Assembly (NCBI GenBank): GCA_937915375.1
Contig: CALDMO010000030.1
Span: 49,105 to 113,104 of the forward strand
DNA length: 64,000 nt
From: an uncultured Marvinbryantia sp.
GTDB taxonomy: Bacteria > Bacillota > Clostridia > Lachnospirales > Lachnospiraceae
Direction: 5' to 3'
Shown here in pieces: positions 8,040 through 17,054 of this stretch (position 1 is the stretch's first letter; every line of letters begins with the position of its first letter). The translations under genes were made by a program, and so were the position numbers. The notes under the pieces are model-generated. The model was not told where the DNA came from, did not search any database, and saw nothing but the letters and a program-made list of their open reading frames with translations.

Positions 8040-9266
8040 ATGAAAAAACCTGAATTGTTGGTTCCGGCGAGCAGTCTGGAAGTGTTGAAAACAGCAGTGG
8101 TCTTTGGGGCGGATGCGGTTTATATCGGCGGCGAGGCCTTCGGACTGCGGGCAAAGGCAAAGAATTTTACGATGGATGAAATGCGTCAGGGGATTGAATT
8201 TGCCCATGCGCATGGTGTAAAAGTATATGTGACGGCAAATATTCTTGCTCATAATGAGGATCTGGCAGGCGTGGAGCGCTATTTTCATGAATTAAAGAAA
8301 ATTCGTCCGGATGCGCTGATTATTGCGGATCCGGCGATTTTTGAACTTGCGGGAGAGATTTGTCCGGAGATTGAGCGTCACATCAGTACGCAGGCGAATA
8401 ATACTAATTACGGGACATACCGTTTCTGGCATAAGCTGGGCGCAAAGCGTGTGGTTTCTGCCAGAGAACTTTCGTTGGAAGAAATCAGGGAGATTCGTGC
8501 CAATATTCCGGACGATCTGGAAATTGAGACGTTTGTACATGGTGCGATGTGTATTTCTTACTCCGGAAGATGTCTTCTCAGCAATTATTTTACTGGAAGG
8601 GACGCCAATCGGGGTGCCTGCACACATCCGTGCCGATGGAAGTATGCAGTAGTGGAGGAAAAGCGTCCAGGGGAATATCTGCCGGTTTACGAGAATGAAC
8701 GCGGTACATATATTTTTAATTCAAAGGATCTCTGTATGATCGAGCATATTCCGGATTTGATTGAGGCGGGAATTGACAGCTTTAAGATAGAAGGAAGAAT
8801 GAAAACAGCGCTCTACGTGGCGACGGTTGCGCGTACTTATCGCAAGGCAATTGATGATTATCTTACATCACCGGAGCTGTATCAGAAAAATATGCCGTGG
8901 TATCTGGAGCAGATTTCTAATTGTACTTACCGGCAGTTTACAACGGGGTTCTTTTATGGAAAACCGGATGAGACAACACAGATTTACGATTCAAATACAT
9001 ATGTAAAGGAATATACATATCTTGGCATCGTGGAGGCAGTGGAAAGTGAAAGCTGTATGCTTCATCAGCGCAATAAGTTTTCAGTTGGCGAAACAATTGA
9101 GATCATGAAGCCAAACGGCGATAACATCGCTGTTACGGTGCTTGGCATAACCAATGCGCAGGGAGAAGCGATGGAGAGCGCGCCGCATCCGCAGCAGGAG
9201 CTTTTTGTGCAGCTTACGCAGATGCCGGAAAAATATGATATTTTAAGGCGCGGTGAAGAGGCATAG
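8040..9266 (+). CDS. U32 family protein, TrhP-like tRNA hydroxylation enzyme
   Basis: 408-residue member of the peptidase U32 family. The PROSITE-type U32 signature is present (ETFVHGAMCISYSGRCLLSNY region near residue 168), followed by the cysteine pair in CTHPCRWKY. E. coli TrhP (YegQ) and Bacillus YrrO of this family are needed for prephenate-dependent 5-hydroxyuridine at tRNA position 34. Start 8040 is preferred over an ATG at 8028 because it has GGAG six nt upstream. It overlaps transcriptionally with the methyltransferase gene before it. Confidence 0.85.
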   Translation: MKKPELLVPASSLEVLKTAVVFGADAVYIGGEAFGLRAKAKNFTMDEMRQGIEFAHAHGVKVYVTANILAHNEDLAGVERYFHELKKIRPDALIIADPAIFELAGEICPEIERHISTQANNTNYGTYRFWHKLGAKRVVSARELSLEEIREIRANIPDDLEIETFVHGAMCISYSGRCLLSNYFTGRDANRGACTHPCRWKYAVVEEKRPGEYLPVYENERGTYIFNSKDLCMIEHIPDLIEAGIDSFKIEGRMKTALYVATVARTYRKAIDDYLTSPELYQKNMPWYLEQISNCTYRQFTTGFFYGKPDETTQIYDSNTYVKEYTYLGIVEAVESESCMLHQRNKFSVGETIEIMKPNGDNIAVTVLGITNAQGEAMESAPHPQQELFVQLTQMPEKYDILRRGEEA

Positions 9267-9313
9267 CTGCTTTCGTAAAAAGGGAAAAGCATTGGCAAAA
9301 AGGAAAAGCACTA

Positions 9314-9355
9314 AAAAAGGGGTGTTTACATAGAATAATAGAAACCCCCTTTTGA
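9314..9355 (+). terminator. Hairpin between the trhP-like gene and sigK
   Basis: Arms aaaaggggtgttt and aaacccccttttt-type sequence enclose a 14-nt loop, giving a stem of about 12 pairs with one mismatch, followed by T-rich sequence. It sits between the U32 gene and sigK. The sigK ribosome binding site (GAGG) starts right at its 3' edge, so besides terminating it could affect sigK translation (inference). Confidence 0.6.
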
Positions 9356-9366
9356 GGTGCTTTTTT

Positions 9367-10005
9367 ATGAAAACATTTCCAAAGCCGCTGACGGCCGAAG
9401 AAGAGGCCTTGTTTCTTCAGAAATACAAGGAGGGGGACCAAGAGGCAAAGAAGATTTTGATTGAACGAAATCTGCGCCTTGTTGCCCATGTGGCTAAAAA
9501 ATATCAGAAGCAGGGCGAGGAGACAGAGGATTTGATTGCTGTAGGTACGATCGGTCTGATCAAGGCTGTATCTACCTTTAATCACGCAAAGACAAACAAG
9601 CTGGCAACCTACGCGGCGCGCTGCGTGGAAAACGAGCTTTTGATGTTGTTTCGCGGACGCAAAAAGATTGCCAGAGAAGTTTCCCTGCATGAGCCGATTG
9701 GTATGGACAAAGAGGGAAATGAGATCAGTCTGATTGATGTGATAGAAGGCGAAACTGTAGATGTGATCGAACAGATTGAACTTGACCGCAACACGCAGAA
9801 GCTTTATCGATTACTGGCGGGAGCGCTGACAGAGAGAGAACAGGAGATATTAAAACTTCGTTATGGGTTGTATGGGCAGAAGGAGAGAACGCAGCGGGAG
9901 ATTGCGCAACTGTTGGGCATTTCCCGATCGTATGTTTCCCGTATTGAAAAAAATGCGATACAGAAATTAAAGGAATATTTCCGGGAGGATATAGAAGAAG
10001 AATGA
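9367..10005 (+). CDS. sigK: Sporulation sigma factor SigK, uninterrupted and without pro-sequence
   Basis: Late mother-cell sigma factor of 212 residues. Region 2 reads LRLVAHVAKKYQKQGEETEDLIAVG (in part) and TIGLIKAVSTFN; region 4 has the helix-turn-helix TQREIAQLLGISRSYVSRIEKNA. The coding sequence is continuous, with no skin-type element. It starts MKTFPKPLT, right at the mature-protein region, so the roughly 20-residue inhibitory pro-sequence of Bacillus SigK is missing, similar to what is reported for Clostridioides difficile. Start ATG chosen by GAGG upstream. It overlaps the next gene by 4 nt. Confidence 0.9.
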   Translation: MKTFPKPLTAEEEALFLQKYKEGDQEAKKILIERNLRLVAHVAKKYQKQGEETEDLIAVGTIGLIKAVSTFNHAKTNKLATYAARCVENELLMLFRGRKKIAREVSLHEPIGMDKEGNEISLIDVIEGETVDVIEQIELDRNTQKLYRLLAGALTEREQEILKLRYGLYGQKERTQREIAQLLGISRSYVSRIEKNAIQKLKEYFREDIEEE

Positions 10006-10553
10006 TTTATTACCGTCGGATAGCGGATATGGAAAAAAAAGATCATCAGAGTCAGTCGGAGACGGCCCAACAGCTTTTAGCAGAAGCGCTTGTGTTGGAG
10101 TATCAGATGACGGTATTGCCGGAAATTGCCAGAGGAGCACACGGAAAGCCGTATTTTTCGGCATATCCGCAGATTGCTTTTAATTACAGCCACTGCCGCG
10201 GGGGTATCCTGTGTGGTGTCAGCAGCAAACAGATCGGTGTGGATATTGAAACGATACGTCCATATAAAGAGCGAGTGGCCCGTCGCGTCTGTCATCCGAA
10301 GGAATGGGAATTCTTGCAGAAGACAGAGAATCCGGCGCTGTTTTTTACAAAACTGTGGGTCTGTAAGGAGGCCTATGGAAAATATACCGGTGCAGGCGTA
10401 TTTGTGCATCCTGAGCAGGAGGATTTTTCCGGGATCTTGCAGGGAAAAGAATTGTTTTCAAAAGGAATATATCTGAGACTTTGGGAGATGGATAGCTGCG
10501 TTCTGGGAGCCTGTGCGGAAGAAAAACAAGATTTGCGGCTATTACTTCGATAA
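10002..10553 (+). CDS. 4'-phosphopantetheinyl transferase, Sfp/AcpT type
   Basis: Transfers the phosphopantetheine arm of CoA to carrier-protein serines. It has 183 residues, shorter than Sfp (about 224). Diagnostic motifs: NYSHC, IGVDIETIR (Mg-binding Asp/Glu) near residue 77, and FTKLWVCKEAYGKYTG near residue 113. No polyketide or nonribosomal peptide cluster is in the window, so the carrier substrate is unknown. Coupled to sigK by an ATGA overlap, which suggests some expression during sporulation (inference). Confidence 0.85.
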   Translation: MIYYRRIADMEKKDHQSQSETAQQLLAEALVLEYQMTVLPEIARGAHGKPYFSAYPQIAFNYSHCRGGILCGVSSKQIGVDIETIRPYKERVARRVCHPKEWEFLQKTENPALFFTKLWVCKEAYGKYTGAGVFVHPEQEDFSGILQGKELFSKGIYLRLWEMDSCVLGACAEEKQDLRLLLR

Positions 10554-10563
10554 AATGTTTAAG

Positions 10564-10618
10564 TTGCAAAAATAATATATTTGTGATATAATCAGACTGT
10601 ATCATTCTGATACAGTCT
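10564..10618 (+). promoter_or_regulatory. comM promoter with adjacent perfect inverted repeat
   Basis: Consensus-like sigma-A promoter TTGCAA (10564-10569), 17-bp spacer, TATAAT (10587-10592). Two bases after the -10 begins a perfect 11-bp inverted repeat (AGACTGTATCA / TGATACAGTCT, 3-nt loop, 10594-10618). It has no T-run, so it is more likely an operator or a 5' mRNA hairpin than a terminator. Confidence 0.7.
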
Positions 10619-10720
10619 ACATACGCAAAAGCGTGTCTAGTGAATTTCTATTATTCGGATTTTTCAGAATAAATACCAAAAAAATATAATGATCTTACAA
10701 TTGAAGAAGGAGGAATGTAC

Positions 10721-12250
10721 TTGTTTTGTACGGTATTATCCGCATCTGTTTTTGGCGTGGAGAGTATTCCAGTGCATGTGGAGGCGGATGTGGGAAATGG
10801 ACTGCCGTCTTTTTCTATGGTAGGATTTCTGTCAACACAAGTCAGAGAGGCGCAGGAACGAGTGCGCACATCGCTGAAAAATTCTGGCATTCGGATGGAA
10901 CCAAAGAAAATTACGGTCAATCTTGCTCCGGCGGATTTACGTAAAAGTGGTACGGCCTTTGATCTGCCGATCGCGGTAGCAATCGCAGCGGCATATCAAA
11001 AGGTAGAGATAAAGTCGTTGGAAAACGTATTGATTGCTGGGGAACTGAGCCTGAACGGAGTAGTCCTTCCCGTCTGCGGAGGTCTTCTGCTAGCTGAATG
11101 CGCAGCAAAAATGGGTTGTCATACCTGTATTTTACCGCAGGAAAACGCACAGGAAGGAGCTGCGGTGAAGGGGATTCGTGTGATCGGTGTCAAAAGTTTG
11201 ACACAGACGATCCGATTTTTAAAAGGAGAGGAAAAACTGGAAGGAGCTGTCTTTTGTGAGAAGAAAGAGCAGGAAAGACAGGGGGAGAAGGATTTTGCTG
11301 ATATCATTGGACAGGAGAGCGCAAAACGCGCTGCGGAAGTTGCAGCAGCAGGGTTTCATAACTTATTGCTGATAGGCCCTCCGGGTTCTGGAAAATCCAT
11401 GATCGCCAGCCGTATTCCATCTATTATGCCGCAGATGAATTGGGATGAACAGGTAGAGCTGACAAAGATTTACAGTATTCTGGGGCTGCTGTCAAAAGAG
11501 AATCCAATTTTGAAAGAGCGGCCGTTTCGTGCCCCGCATCATACGATCACGGCCAAGGCGCTTGTCGGCGGCGGTCAGGTACCGCGCCCGGGTGAGATCA
11601 GCCTTGCACATAACGGTGTTTTATTTTTGGATGAATTGCCGGAGTTTTCAAGAGACGCATTGGAAACTTTGCGTCAGCCGATGGAGGAAAAACGGGTTTG
11701 CATCTCCAGAAGCGGGCGCAGTTATAGTTTTCCGGCTAATTTTATGGTGGTTGCGGCAATGAATCCTTGTCCATGCGGGCATTATCCGGATCTGGAACGC
11801 TGCAGCTGCAGTGTGAATACAGTACAGCGCTATTTAAGCAGAATCAGTGGTCCGCTGTTGGATCGTATAGATTTGTCGGTAGAAGTTCCGGTGATTCAAT
11901 TTCTGCCTGGTAAGAAAGAGCAGAAAAGAGAAAATTCTGCCGTGATCCGTGCGCGTGTGCAGGCGGTCAGACAGACGCAGCAGAAACGGTATGAAAAATA
12001 CGGTTTCTGTTATAATGCACAGTTGAGTGTGCCGATGATCAGAGAATTTTGTCAGCTTGGCAGGGAGGAGGAAAAGATGATGAAAGAAGCGTTTGAAATA
12101 TTGGATCTGAGCATGCGCAGTTATTATCGTATTTTAAGAGTAGCGAGAACGATTGCGGATCTGGCAGAAAGTGAGACGATTCTTTGTGAGCATCTGGCGG
12201 AAGCATTATGCTATCGTACGATCAATAAAAAGTATTGGGCGGGGAGGTGA
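10721..12250 (+). CDS. comM: YifB/ComM-family Mg-chelatase-like AAA+ ATPase
   Basis: 509-residue AAA+ protein; ComM is a branch-migration helicase that helps integrate DNA during transformation. N-terminal ChlI-like domain (SIPVHVEADVGNGLPSFSMVG near the start), Walker A GPPGSGKSM near residue 220, Walker B LFLDELPEF, and a C-terminal Mg-chelatase domain (ISRSGRSYSFPANF, PCPCGHY). The TTG at 10721 is preferred because AAGGAGG is 7 nt upstream; the ATG at 10715 is only 1-2 nt from that site. dprA follows 7 bp downstream, a DNA-uptake pair. Confidence 0.92.
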   Translation: MFCTVLSASVFGVESIPVHVEADVGNGLPSFSMVGFLSTQVREAQERVRTSLKNSGIRMEPKKITVNLAPADLRKSGTAFDLPIAVAIAAAYQKVEIKSLENVLIAGELSLNGVVLPVCGGLLLAECAAKMGCHTCILPQENAQEGAAVKGIRVIGVKSLTQTIRFLKGEEKLEGAVFCEKKEQERQGEKDFADIIGQESAKRAAEVAAAGFHNLLLIGPPGSGKSMIASRIPSIMPQMNWDEQVELTKIYSILGLLSKENPILKERPFRAPHHTITAKALVGGGQVPRPGEISLAHNGVLFLDELPEFSRDALETLRQPMEEKRVCISRSGRSYSFPANFMVVAAMNPCPCGHYPDLERCSCSVNTVQRYLSRISGPLLDRIDLSVEVPVIQFLPGKKEQKRENSAVIRARVQAVRQTQQKRYEKYGFCYNAQLSVPMIREFCQLGREEEKMMKEAFEILDLSMRSYYRILRVARTIADLAESETILCEHLAEALCYRTINKKYWAGR

Positions 12251-12257
12251 AAGAAAT

Positions 12258-13340
12258 ATGAATGAATACGAATGGTTCTGGCTGTGTACCATAAAAGGGC
12301 TGTATGATCGGCAGAGGAAGGTTCTGCTGCAGTTTTTTGAAACTCCGGAGCAGATCCGCAGAGCCAAAAAAGAAGAGTTGGAGAATATACCGTTTCTGAC
12401 ACCGCCGAAAGTGCAAATTATCCTGCGGCATCAAAAAGAGTTTGATCCGGAAAAACAATATCATATGTATGAAAGGCGCGGAATACAATTTATCAGCCAC
12501 AGTCACAAACGGTTTCCAAAGCGGCTGAAAGCAATTTACGATTATCCGGTGGGATTGTTTTATATCGGAAAGCTTCCGGCGCAAGAGGAACCGGTGCTGG
12601 CGGTAATCGGCGCCCGTATGTGCAGCGCCTATGGCAGACATTTGGCTCATACGCTTTCTGAAGCGCTGGCCCAAAATGGTATTTCTGTTGTCAGCGGAAT
12701 GGCTTGCGGAATTGATTCGAACGCACAGGAGAGCTGTATAAAAGCAGGCGGGAACAGTTATGCTGTTTTAGGGAGCGGCGTGGATGTCTGTTATCCGCAG
12801 GAGAACCGCCGACTGTATGAAAAACTAAAAACATCGGGCGGACTGATTTCTGAATATCCACCCGGAACCCCTGCGCTTCCGGCACATTTTCCGATGAGAA
12901 ACCGCATTATCAGCGGCTTGTGTGACCGGGTCGTCGTAGTGGAGGCCAGAAAAAGGAGCGGGACTCTTATTACGGCAGATTTAGCGCTGGAGCAGGGACG
13001 CGACGTGTATGCGTTTCCAGGACGGGTGGATGATGTTTTGAGTGGAGGATGCAACCGACTGATCCGTCAGGGAGCCGGTGTAATTACAGATATTGAGAGC
13101 TTTCTGGAGGAGATTGGCTGTGTATCGCAAAAAAGCGCGAAAGAAAAGAATTGTAAGTTTACACTTGCATCCTCAGAGAAATTAGTGTATAGTTGTCTCG
13201 ATTCTCAGTCCAAATCACTGGAAGACATCTGTAGTGCGGTAAATCTGCCGGTAAATCAGATTATGAGCGCGCTGATGACACTTCAGATGAAAGGAATTGT
13301 GGCTGAGAGTGCAAAGAATTATTATGCAAAAGTGAGATGA
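12258..13340 (+). CDS. dprA: DNA-processing protein DprA
   Basis: Loads RecA on incoming single-stranded DNA during transformation. It has 360 residues: an N-terminal helical SAM-like part, then the Rossmann-fold DprA domain (VIGARMCSAYG, VVSGMACGIDSNAQ, SYAVLGSGVDVCYP, ENRRLY, MRNRIISGL) and a C-terminal winged-helix (SLEDICSAVNLPVNQIMSALMTLQMKG in part). Start 12258 has GGGGAGGTGA upstream; an in-frame upstream start would overlap comM by about 100 bp. No comE/comG machinery is seen here, so competence itself is not shown. Confidence 0.94.
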   Translation: MNEYEWFWLCTIKGLYDRQRKVLLQFFETPEQIRRAKKEELENIPFLTPPKVQIILRHQKEFDPEKQYHMYERRGIQFISHSHKRFPKRLKAIYDYPVGLFYIGKLPAQEEPVLAVIGARMCSAYGRHLAHTLSEALAQNGISVVSGMACGIDSNAQESCIKAGGNSYAVLGSGVDVCYPQENRRLYEKLKTSGGLISEYPPGTPALPAHFPMRNRIISGLCDRVVVVEARKRSGTLITADLALEQGRDVYAFPGRVDDVLSGGCNRLIRQGAGVITDIESFLEEIGCVSQKSAKEKNCKFTLASSEKLVYSCLDSQSKSLEDICSAVNLPVNQIMSALMTLQMKGIVAESAKNYYAKVR

Positions 13341-13366
13341 CAGATCTCATTGGAGAGGACATCCTA

Positions 13367-15445
13367 ATGGCAAAAAATCTAGTTATTGTAGAGTCGCCTA
13401 CAAAAGTGAAAACCATTAAAAAATTCCTCGGTACAGGATATGCTGTGGCTGCTTCAAACGGTCATGTGCGTGATTTCCCGAAAAGCCAGTTCGGAATCGA
13501 TGTGGAACATGATTTTGAACCGAAATATATTACGATCCGCGGTAAGGGTGAGCTGCTTGCTTCCCTTCGAAAAGAAGCAAAAAAAGCGGACAAAGTTTTT
13601 CTGGCAACTGACCCGGACCGCGAAGGAGAAGCAATCAGCTGGCATCTGGCAAACGCTTTAAAGCTGGATGAGAGCAAGATGCGCAGAATCACATTTAATG
13701 AGATTACTAAAAACGCGGTAAAAACATCATTGAAAAATGCGCGAGAGATTGATATGGATCTGGTAGATGCGCAGCAGGCCAGACGAATGTTGGATCGCAT
13801 GGTTGGTTATCAGATTAGTCCGCTTCTGTGGGCAAAGGTTAAAAGAGGCTTAAGCGCAGGGCGCGTGCAGTCGGCTGTCCTTCGTATTATCGGAGATCGG
13901 GAGGATGAAATCAATGCGTTTATCCCGGAGGAATACTGGAGCTTGAATGCAGTATTAAAGGTAAAAGGAGCAAGAAAGCCTTTGGAGGCTGCTTTTTACG
14001 GCGACAGCAGCAAAAAACTCAGTATTTCCAGCAAAGAAGAGCTGGATAAGATTACTGCGGCGATTGCGGGAGAGCAGTTTAAAATCTGTGATATCAAAAA
14101 GGGCGAACGTATCCGTAAGGCGCCGTTGCCGTTTACAACGAGTACTCTGCAGCAGGAAGCGGCCAAGGTACTGAATTTTTCCACACAGAAAACGATGCGT
14201 ATTGCGCAGCAATTATATGAAGGTATTGATATCAAGGGCAATGGAACTGTCGGTTTGATCACGTATCTGCGTACAGACTCGGTGCGTATCGCGGATGAAG
14301 CGGATGCTGCGGCAAGAGCTTTTGTGGAAGAACAGTATGGCAAAGAGTATGTGGGCAGCAGCACAGGTGTGAAGGTATCCGGAAAGAAGATACAGGATGC
14401 GCATGAGGCAATCCGTCCAAGTGACATTACCCGTCAGCCGGCGCTGATCAAGGAGTCGCTTTCACGCGATCAGTTCCGCTTATATCAATTGATTTGGAGA
14501 CGTTTCGCAGCCAGCCGTATGGAGAATGCCCGTTATGAGACAATTTCTGTAAAGATCGGTGCGGGAGAATACCGTTTTACGGCGGCAGCTTCCAAAGTTG
14601 CTTTTGAGGGATTCATGGCTGTTTATGTGCAGGACGGAGATGAGGATGAAAAATCAGCGGCAGGGCTTGGATCCCTGACGATGGAAACAGAGCTGACACT
14701 TGCAGAGCTGCAGGAAAAGCAGCACTTCACACAGCCGCCGGCACATTATACAGAGGCGTCCTTAGTAAAAACATTAGAGGAACTTGGTATCGGACGGCCG
14801 AGTACGTATGCGCCGACGATTACGACGCTTCTCGGACGCCGTTATGTGGTGAAGGAAAATAAAAATCTTTATATGACCGAACTCGGAGAAGTGGTCAACA
14901 ATATGATGAAGAAAGCGTTTCCGAGTATCGTAGATGTAAACTTTACTGCGAATATGGAGGCACTTCTCGATCGTGTAGAGGAAGGAACGGTTTCTTGGAA
15001 AACTGTAGTGAGCAATTTCTATCCGGATTTGGATGAAGCGGTGAAGGCTGCGGAAAAGGAACTGGAGCAGGTAAAGATTGAGGATGAGGTGACAGATGTT
15101 ATCTGTGAAAACTGTGGTCGCAACATGGTAGTCAAATACGGTCCGCATGGCAAATTTTTAGCTTGTCCTGGTTTCCCTGACTGTCGCAATACAAAGCCCT
15201 ATCTGGAAAAAATTGGTGTAGCCTGTCCGAAATGCGGAAAAGATGTGATGATCCGCAAAACCAAAAAGGGACGTCGTTACTATGGATGTGAGAACAATCC
15301 GGAATGTGATTTTATGTCCTGGCAGAAGCCGTCCGTGGAGAAATGTCCGCAATGCGGCGGTTATATGGTAGAGCGCGGAAATAAACTGGTATGTGCGGAT
15401 GAACAGTGTGGGTTTGTCAAGGATGTGTGCCGGGGAAATGAATAA
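13367..15445 (+). CDS. topA: DNA topoisomerase I
   Basis: Type IA topoisomerase relaxing negative supercoils, 692 residues. TOPRIM domain begins KNLVIVESPTKVKTIKKF and includes ATDPDREGEA; the catalytic tyrosine is Tyr300 in LITYLRTDSVRI; three C-terminal C4 zinc motifs follow (CENCG..CPGFPDC, CPKCG..CENNPEC, CPQCG..CADEQC). Start 13367 follows TTGGAGAGG and gives the family N-terminus. Order dprA-topA-codY matches many Firmicutes. Confidence 0.96.
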   Translation: MAKNLVIVESPTKVKTIKKFLGTGYAVAASNGHVRDFPKSQFGIDVEHDFEPKYITIRGKGELLASLRKEAKKADKVFLATDPDREGEAISWHLANALKLDESKMRRITFNEITKNAVKTSLKNAREIDMDLVDAQQARRMLDRMVGYQISPLLWAKVKRGLSAGRVQSAVLRIIGDREDEINAFIPEEYWSLNAVLKVKGARKPLEAAFYGDSSKKLSISSKEELDKITAAIAGEQFKICDIKKGERIRKAPLPFTTSTLQQEAAKVLNFSTQKTMRIAQQLYEGIDIKGNGTVGLITYLRTDSVRIADEADAAARAFVEEQYGKEYVGSSTGVKVSGKKIQDAHEAIRPSDITRQPALIKESLSRDQFRLYQLIWRRFAASRMENARYETISVKIGAGEYRFTAAASKVAFEGFMAVYVQDGDEDEKSAAGLGSLTMETELTLAELQEKQHFTQPPAHYTEASLVKTLEELGIGRPSTYAPTITTLLGRRYVVKENKNLYMTELGEVVNNMMKKAFPSIVDVNFTANMEALLDRVEEGTVSWKTVVSNFYPDLDEAVKAAEKELEQVKIEDEVTDVICENCGRNMVVKYGPHGKFLACPGFPDCRNTKPYLEKIGVACPKCGKDVMIRKTKKGRRYYGCENNPECDFMSWQKPSVEKCPQCGGYMVERGNKLVCADEQCGFVKDVCRGNE

Positions 15446-15471
15446 ATAATCGAAAAAATAACTTTTTTGAG

Positions 15472-15510
15472 CAGGCTTGCAATCTTTTTTTAATTGCAAG
15501 CCTGTTTTTT
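15472..15510 (+). terminator. Rho-independent terminator after topA
   Basis: Perfect 12-bp stem CAGGCTTGCAAT / ATTGCAAGCCTG (15472-15483 and 15493-15504) followed by six T. Confidence 0.9.
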
Positions 15511-15533
15511 CTTATAAAACATCTCCGAATTCG

Positions 15534-15562
15534 TTGATATTTGAAAATTTTTATGATAAACT
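15534..15562 (+). promoter_or_regulatory. Candidate sigma-A promoter for codY
   Basis: TTGATA (15534-15539), 17-bp spacer, TAAACT (15557-15562), 34 bp before the codY start, just after the topA terminator. The spacer contains GAAAATT, half of a CodY box, but the full box does not match well. Confidence 0.6.
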
Positions 15563-15596
15563 GAATAAAAAGTAAAAAATGCAAAGGAGGTAAGGT

Positions 15597-16388
15597 ATGA
15601 GCGTACAGTTGTTAGACAAAACAAGAAAAATAAACAAATTGCTGCATAATAACAATTCGAGCAAGGTAGTGTTCAATGATATTTGCCAGGTGCTGACAGA
15701 TATTCTGGATTCTAATATTTTGGTGATCAGCCGTAAAGGAAAAGTACTGGGTGTCAGCTTGAGCAGCAGTATCGAAGAGATACACGAACTCATGGAAGAT
15801 CATGTCGGTCAGTTTATTGATGCATTGTTGAATGAACGCCTTCTTGCAGTATTATCGACAAAGGAAAATGTGAATCTGGAGACTCTTGGTTTTACCGGCG
15901 AGAAGATACATAATTATCAGGCTATCATCAATCCAATCGATATTGCCGGTGAACGTCTTGGTACAGTGTTTTTGTATCGTTGCAATAATCCGTATACGAT
16001 TGACGATATCATTTTGAGTGAATACGGTACAACGGTGGTAGGACTGGAGATGATGCGCTCGGTTAATGAAGAGAATGCGGAGGAAAACCGTAAGATTCAG
16101 ATTGTGAAATCGGCTATCAGCACACTTTCTTATTCAGAGTTGGAGGCAATCACGCATATTTTCTCAGAGTTGGATGGCAATGAAGGAATATTGGTTGCCA
16201 GCAAGATTGCTGACAATGTGGGCATTACCCGTTCAGTAATCGTAAATGCTTTGCGCAAATTCGAGAGCGCAGGTGTAATTGAATCAAGATCCTCCGGTAT
16301 GAAGGGGACGTACATCAAAGTTCTTAATGATGTGGTATTTTCCGAACTGGAAGAACTGAAAAAAAACAAAAGTAAGAATAAGTTTTAG
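15597..16388 (+). CDS. codY: GTP-sensing global regulator CodY
   Basis: 263-residue transcription factor that represses or activates nutrient-starvation genes in response to GTP and branched-chain amino acids. N-terminal GAF domain (about 1-155) and C-terminal winged helix with the near-invariant recognition segment ASKIADNVGITRSVIVNALRKFESAG (written in part: KIADNVGITRSVIVNALRK) and GMKGTYIKVLND. AAAGGAGG lies 8 nt upstream of ATG. It is monocistronic between two terminators. A CodY/BCAA link to the T-box-controlled transporter at 48029-49338 is plausible but unproven. Confidence 0.96.
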   Translation: MSVQLLDKTRKINKLLHNNNSSKVVFNDICQVLTDILDSNILVISRKGKVLGVSLSSSIEEIHELMEDHVGQFIDALLNERLLAVLSTKENVNLETLGFTGEKIHNYQAIINPIDIAGERLGTVFLYRCNNPYTIDDIILSEYGTTVVGLEMMRSVNEENAEENRKIQIVKSAISTLSYSELEAITHIFSELDGNEGILVASKIADNVGITRSVIVNALRKFESAGVIESRSSGMKGTYIKVLNDVVFSELEELKKNKSKNKF

Positions 16389-16394
16389 GAAGAC

Positions 16395-16426
16395 GGCGAA
16401 CTGGTAAAACGGTTCGCTTGTTTTTT
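16395..16426 (+). terminator. Terminator after codY
   Basis: Stem GCGAAC / GTTCGC around a 10-nt loop followed by TTG and six T, 7 bp after the codY stop. Confidence 0.75.
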
Positions 16427-16652
16427 GTTATATGTATTACATAAAGGCGTATTCGTTCCCATGCCGTATGCTTAAATCGCATTGTTTGCGTACATTCATA
16501 CGATAGCGAAGTTGTATGAAAGGTTCGTGATATGCCGCACTTTATGTGTATAAAAAAGCAAACAAATACATGAAAAAGTGAGAAAAAAAGAGATAATAAA
16601 AGAAAATAAAAAAAAATCTAAAATATATACGAAAAAATGAAGATGTATATAG
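16427..16652. other. AT-rich intergenic region upstream of groES promoter
   Basis: About 225 bp with no convincing open reading frame or RNA gene. The right half is very A-rich. It ends at the groES promoter. I see no function for it beyond spacing or an upstream A-rich element. Confidence 0.5.
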
Positions 16653-16719
16653 TTGCATATTTTACATATATTTACTAATATAGGTCATGTAGTTAGCACT
16701 CGATTGGAGTGAGTGCTAA
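16653..16719 (+). promoter_or_regulatory. groESL promoter with CIRCE operator
   Basis: Promoter TTGCAT (16653-16658), 17-bp spacer, TAATAT (16676-16681). CIRCE at 16693-16719: TTAGCACTC, 9-nt spacer, GAGTGCTAA, a perfect match to the HrcA operator consensus. It predicts HrcA repression of groES-groEL with heat induction; hrcA itself is not in the window. Confidence 0.95.
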
Positions 16720-16751
16720 TAAGCTGAAGAATGATTAAAGGAGGAAGCGAA

Positions 16752-17036
16752 ATGAAATTAGTACCATTGGGTGACAGAGTTGTATTAAAACAGTGTGAAG
16801 CTGAAGAAACTACAAAATCAGGAATTATCCTCGCAGCAAAATCTCAGGAAAAGCCGCAGGAAGCGGAAGTTGTTGCAGTCGGACCGGGCGGAATGGTTGA
16901 CGGCAAAGAAGTAACGATGCAGGTAAAAGTAGGGGATAAAGTTATCTACTCGAAATATGCAGGAAATGAAGTAAAATTGGAAGATGAAGAATATATCATT
17001 GTAAAACAGAATGACATTCTGGCAATTGTAGAATAA
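16752..17036 (+). CDS. groES: Co-chaperonin GroES
   Basis: 94-residue lid of the GroEL chaperonin. Begins MKLVPLGDRVVLKQ, contains the mobile loop ETTKSGIILA and the C-terminal EYIIVKQNDILAIVE. The ATG at 16752 follows AAAGGAGGAAG. It is the first gene of the CIRCE-controlled operon, 18 bp before groEL. Confidence 0.97.
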   Translation: MKLVPLGDRVVLKQCEAEETTKSGIILAAKSQEKPQEAEVVAVGPGGMVDGKEVTMQVKVGDKVIYSKYAGNEVKLEDEEYIIVKQNDILAIVE

Positions 17037-17054
17037 ATCAGGAGGTAGGCAGTC

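Noticed and set aside
9352..9366. Alternative TTG start for sigK upstream of the ATG
   Set aside because: It would add only five residues, lacks a ribosome site at the right distance, and does not restore a pro-sequence.
15536..15550. CodY box candidate in the codY promoter
   Set aside because: Only GAAAATT matches; about five of fifteen positions differ from AATTTTCWGAAAATT, so autoregulation is not supported.
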